This document shows, in pieces, positions 23,824 through 25,587 of a stretch of DNA of 25,587 nt; positions within the stretch are counted from its first letter, which is position 1; each line of letters begins with the position of its first letter. The stretch lies in contig FR902977.1 of assembly GCA_000438155.1 (NCBI GenBank), positions 28,758-54,344 on the forward strand, read 5' to 3'. The position numbers and the translations under genes were made by a program. Source of the stretch: Firmicutes bacterium CAG:95 (GTDB taxonomy: Bacteria > Bacillota > Clostridia > Lachnospirales > Lachnospiraceae). The notes beneath the pieces are model-generated. The model made no database searches and had not been told where the DNA came from. It was given only the letters and a program-made list of their open reading frames with translations.

Positions 23824-25011
23824 TTAGAATTTTCCTCCTTCTTTACGGGATCTCTTAATTACTTCGAAACACATTCTTCCGTTATGATACGGGCACTTCC
23901 ATGGTTCTACAATCGGTCTTCCCTCATAAGGCTTACCCTCCGGGTCTACTTCCCAGAACCATTCGGAGCCTGCACGCTTATCAATGACATAATCCTTGAT
24001 GAACTGCCATTCGCTCTCTGCTGCCTCCAGATATTCCATCTTTGAAGGCTCCTTCTCATAACCATTCAAAAATCCAACCACCGTTTCTGCCTGTACCCAC
24101 CAGATACGATGTGTATTCACAACACCCTTTTCACATTCGTTTGCCAGAGAATGTCCATCAAAGGCAACCTTGTAAATCTGGGCTGTCAGATCCTTCGTAA
24201 TTGGAGAAAGAAGTGCTTCGTACTTCGGATCTCCAAGAACTTCGATACCGCGATCCATTAACCATGCGGTTTCAATATCATGTCCATAGGAATGAAGATC
24301 AAGGATCGAATTCATGTCTGCGTCAAAGAAAACCTCCTGGCGATGAAGCTCCGGATTATAGACCTTCGTTGCAAAGGTATCCATAATCCACTTAAGGCTC
24401 TCTGCCACTTCCGGGAGCCTGGCCACACGATACAGCTCTGTGTATGCTTCAAATACATGAAGCAGGGTATTCATTGTCTTATCTGCGATGATACCGTTCT
24501 CAGAAAGCTTATCGTTCTCAATGAGATGGAATTCCTTATTAAACGCTTCCAGATATCCGATTTCATCGGTACATTTATTTTCAACAATATGATACAGCTC
24601 TTTGGCAATACTTAATGCTTCTTCATCACCGGACGCTTCATAATATGAGCTTAAAGCATAGATTGCAAATGCCTGATTGTAGGTATGCTTCGTGGTATCC
24701 TCCGGCTTTCCGTCATACTGGATGGACCAGAAGATTCCACCGTTCACACGATCCAGACAGCAGTTCTTCAAAAACTCATAGGCATGCTTTGCCTCGTCTA
24801 AAAGGGACTCATCCTTAAGCAGGGTATAGGCATTGGAGAAGAACCACATGATACGGCTGTTTAAGATACATCCCTTTACAGCCTTCTTATCCACTGCAAG
24901 ATCATAGGTCATATAACCATAATATCCGCCATACTCATTGTCTCTCAAATTCTTCCAAAAGGGAATAATTGTCTGCATAAGATGATCCTGAATTTCATTT
25001 ACCATCATCAT
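23824..25011 (-). CDS. AGE-family cellobiose/mannobiose 2-epimerase
   Basis: The 395-aa (alpha/alpha)6-barrel enzyme should epimerise the reducing-end sugar of beta-1,4 disaccharides at C2, here mannobiose to mannosyl-glucose (EC 5.1.3.11 type). Likely catalytic histidines are H185 in NTLLHVFEAY, H244 in SYGHDIETAWL and H376 in WKCPYHNGRM, placed as in characterised cellobiose 2-epimerases. WWVQAET (304-310) is also typical. N-acylglucosamine 2-epimerase is the main alternative but is disfavoured by the GH130 neighbour 2 nt downstream. GGAGGG lies 4 nt before the first of three candidate initiators (MMMV), so the exact start may vary by a codon or two. Cytoplasmic; no signal peptide. Confidence 0.92.
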   Translation of the reverse strand: MMMVNEIQDHLMQTIIPFWKNLRDNEYGGYYGYMTYDLAVDKKAVKGCILNSRIMWFFSNAYTLLKDESLLDEAKHAYEFLKNCCLDRVNGGIFWSIQYDGKPEDTTKHTYNQAFAIYALSSYYEASGDEEALSIAKELYHIVENKCTDEIGYLEAFNKEFHLIENDKLSENGIIADKTMNTLLHVFEAYTELYRVARLPEVAESLKWIMDTFATKVYNPELHRQEVFFDADMNSILDLHSYGHDIETAWLMDRGIEVLGDPKYEALLSPITKDLTAQIYKVAFDGHSLANECEKGVVNTHRIWWVQAETVVGFLNGYEKEPSKMEYLEAAESEWQFIKDYVIDKRAGSEWFWEVDPEGKPYEGRPIVEPWKCPYHNGRMCFEVIKRSRKEGGKF

Positions 25012-25038
25012 TCCACCCTCCGTAAAATCAGTCTTGTG

Positions 25039-25587
25039 TTAACCCTTAACCGCTCCGGCTGTCAACCCGGAATAAATCTGCTTCTGGCAGGTAATAAATA
25101 CGATCAGTGCAGGAAGCAGCGAAATAATAACGCCGGCACAGATCAGGTTGTATTTACTTCCCAGGGGTCCTACGAAGGTATACAGAGAGGTGGCTACCGT
25201 TGCATATCTTTTCTTATCCTGCAGATAAAGGTTCGCATTATAGTATTCGTTGTAGGTACCAACGCCCTTCAGAATACATGCAGTTACAATAGCCGGTTTC
25301 AACAGTGGTAGCAAAATTTTGTAGAAAATAGTGAAGTAAGATGCACCATCCATGATTGCCGACTCATCCAGTGAATAATCAATATTCTCAAAGAACTGGA
25401 TGTAAATATAAATTGAAATAACGTCCGTACCACAGGTCATCAGGATATAACCAAACATATTGTTGATAAATCCTAACTTATACATCATCTCGTAAACTGC
25501 GATCTGCATCGCTACACCGGGAAGCTGGCAGGCAACCAGGAACAGGTTACGGATCAGGGTGTTTCCGAAAAATTGAAAACGGTTCAG
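25039..25587 (-). CDS. Sugar ABC transporter permease, MalG type, N-terminus missing
   Basis: The frame is open to the window edge, so the gene is partial; 182 C-terminal residues are present. Four or five hydrophobic helices are visible. The EAA cytoplasmic loop is recognisable as ESAIMDGASYFTIFYKILLPLLKPA, which couples to the ATPase. The ending AGAVKG is typical of MalG-like carbohydrate permeases (CUT1). Located 27 nt upstream of the epimerase gene and in the same direction, it probably belongs to the importer for mannan- or glucomannan-derived oligosaccharides. The binding protein and partner permease are presumably beyond the edge. Confidence 0.93.
   Translation of the reverse strand: MNRFQFFGNTLIRNLFLVACQLPGVAMQIAVYEMMYKLGFINNMFGYILMTCGTDVISIYIYIQFFENIDYSLDESAIMDGASYFTIFYKILLPLLKPAIVTACILKGVGTYNEYYNANLYLQDKKRYATVATSLYTFVGPLGSKYNLICAGVIISLLPALIVFITCQKQIYSGLTAGAVKG

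Noticed and set aside
25572..25586. cre-like (CcpA) site ttgaaaacggttcag at the window edge
   Set aside because: Imperfect match and located inside the permease coding sequence; no promoter context.
1..25587. Search by eye for tRNA, rRNA, CRISPR arrays, transposases and phage genes
   Set aside because: No cloverleaf, repeat-spacer array or mobile-element protein was recognised on either strand.

Overview
This window looks like the chromosome of a motile, low-to-mid-GC Firmicute of the Lachnospiraceae, most like Roseburia, Agathobacter or Butyrivibrio. That placement is inference. It rests on strong AGGAGG-type ribosome binding sites, the Bacillus/Clostridia gene order mbl-flhO-flhP, a recD2-comF-yvyF flagellar/competence cluster, and a beta-mannan phosphorolysis operon of the type known from gut Roseburia and Ruminococcus. 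Every gene I accept is on the minus strand, so transcription runs from high to low coordinates. No tRNA, rRNA, CRISPR array, insertion sequence or phage gene was recognised.

Region 1 (about 25.6 to 15.7 kb) is the downstream part of a beta-mannan/glucomannan utilisation operon. In transcription order it encodes a sugar ABC permease (cut by the window edge), an AGE-family cellobiose/mannobiose 2-epimerase, a GH130 mannosylglucose phosphorylase, a second GH130 mannooligosaccharide phosphorylase, a cytoplasmic SGNH acetyl-mannan esterase resembling CE17, a methyl-accepting chemotaxis protein, and a GH1 beta-glycosidase fused in one frame to a type I mannose-6-phosphate isomerase. The inferred pathway is import of acetylated manno-oligosaccharides, deacetylation, epimerisation of the reducing end, phosphorolysis to mannose 1-phosphate and hexose, cleavage of remaining beta-linkages, and isomerisation of mannose 6-phosphate to fructose 6-phosphate. 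Two spacers inside the operon carry strong hairpins.

Region 2 (about 15.6 to 12.3 kb) holds a frameshifted EAL-like remnant translationally coupled to a PLP aminotransferase, then uppP (undecaprenyl-diphosphate phosphatase), then a small protein with a histone-H1-like Lys/Ala/Pro tail behind a strong sigma-A promoter.

Region 3 (12.3 to 7.1 kb) is the excision repair operon uvrB-uvrA, preceded by a near-consensus LexA-type operator and an extended -10 promoter that lies inside a long inverted repeat.

Region 4 (7.1 to 0.1 kb) contains mbl (MreB family), two flagellar rod genes, a FlgJ rod-binding-domain protein, then recD2, comF, yvyF and a small two-helix membrane protein. A 20-bp perfect hairpin ends the run, and a 27-nt stretch beside it recurs exactly, inverted, inside the mannan operon about 22.5 kb away.

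The most notable items are the GH1-PMI fusion with a possible internal start, the chemoreceptor embedded in the mannan operon, the dispersed palindromic repeat family, the H1-like protein with its tandem-repeat promoter, and the EAL remnant.
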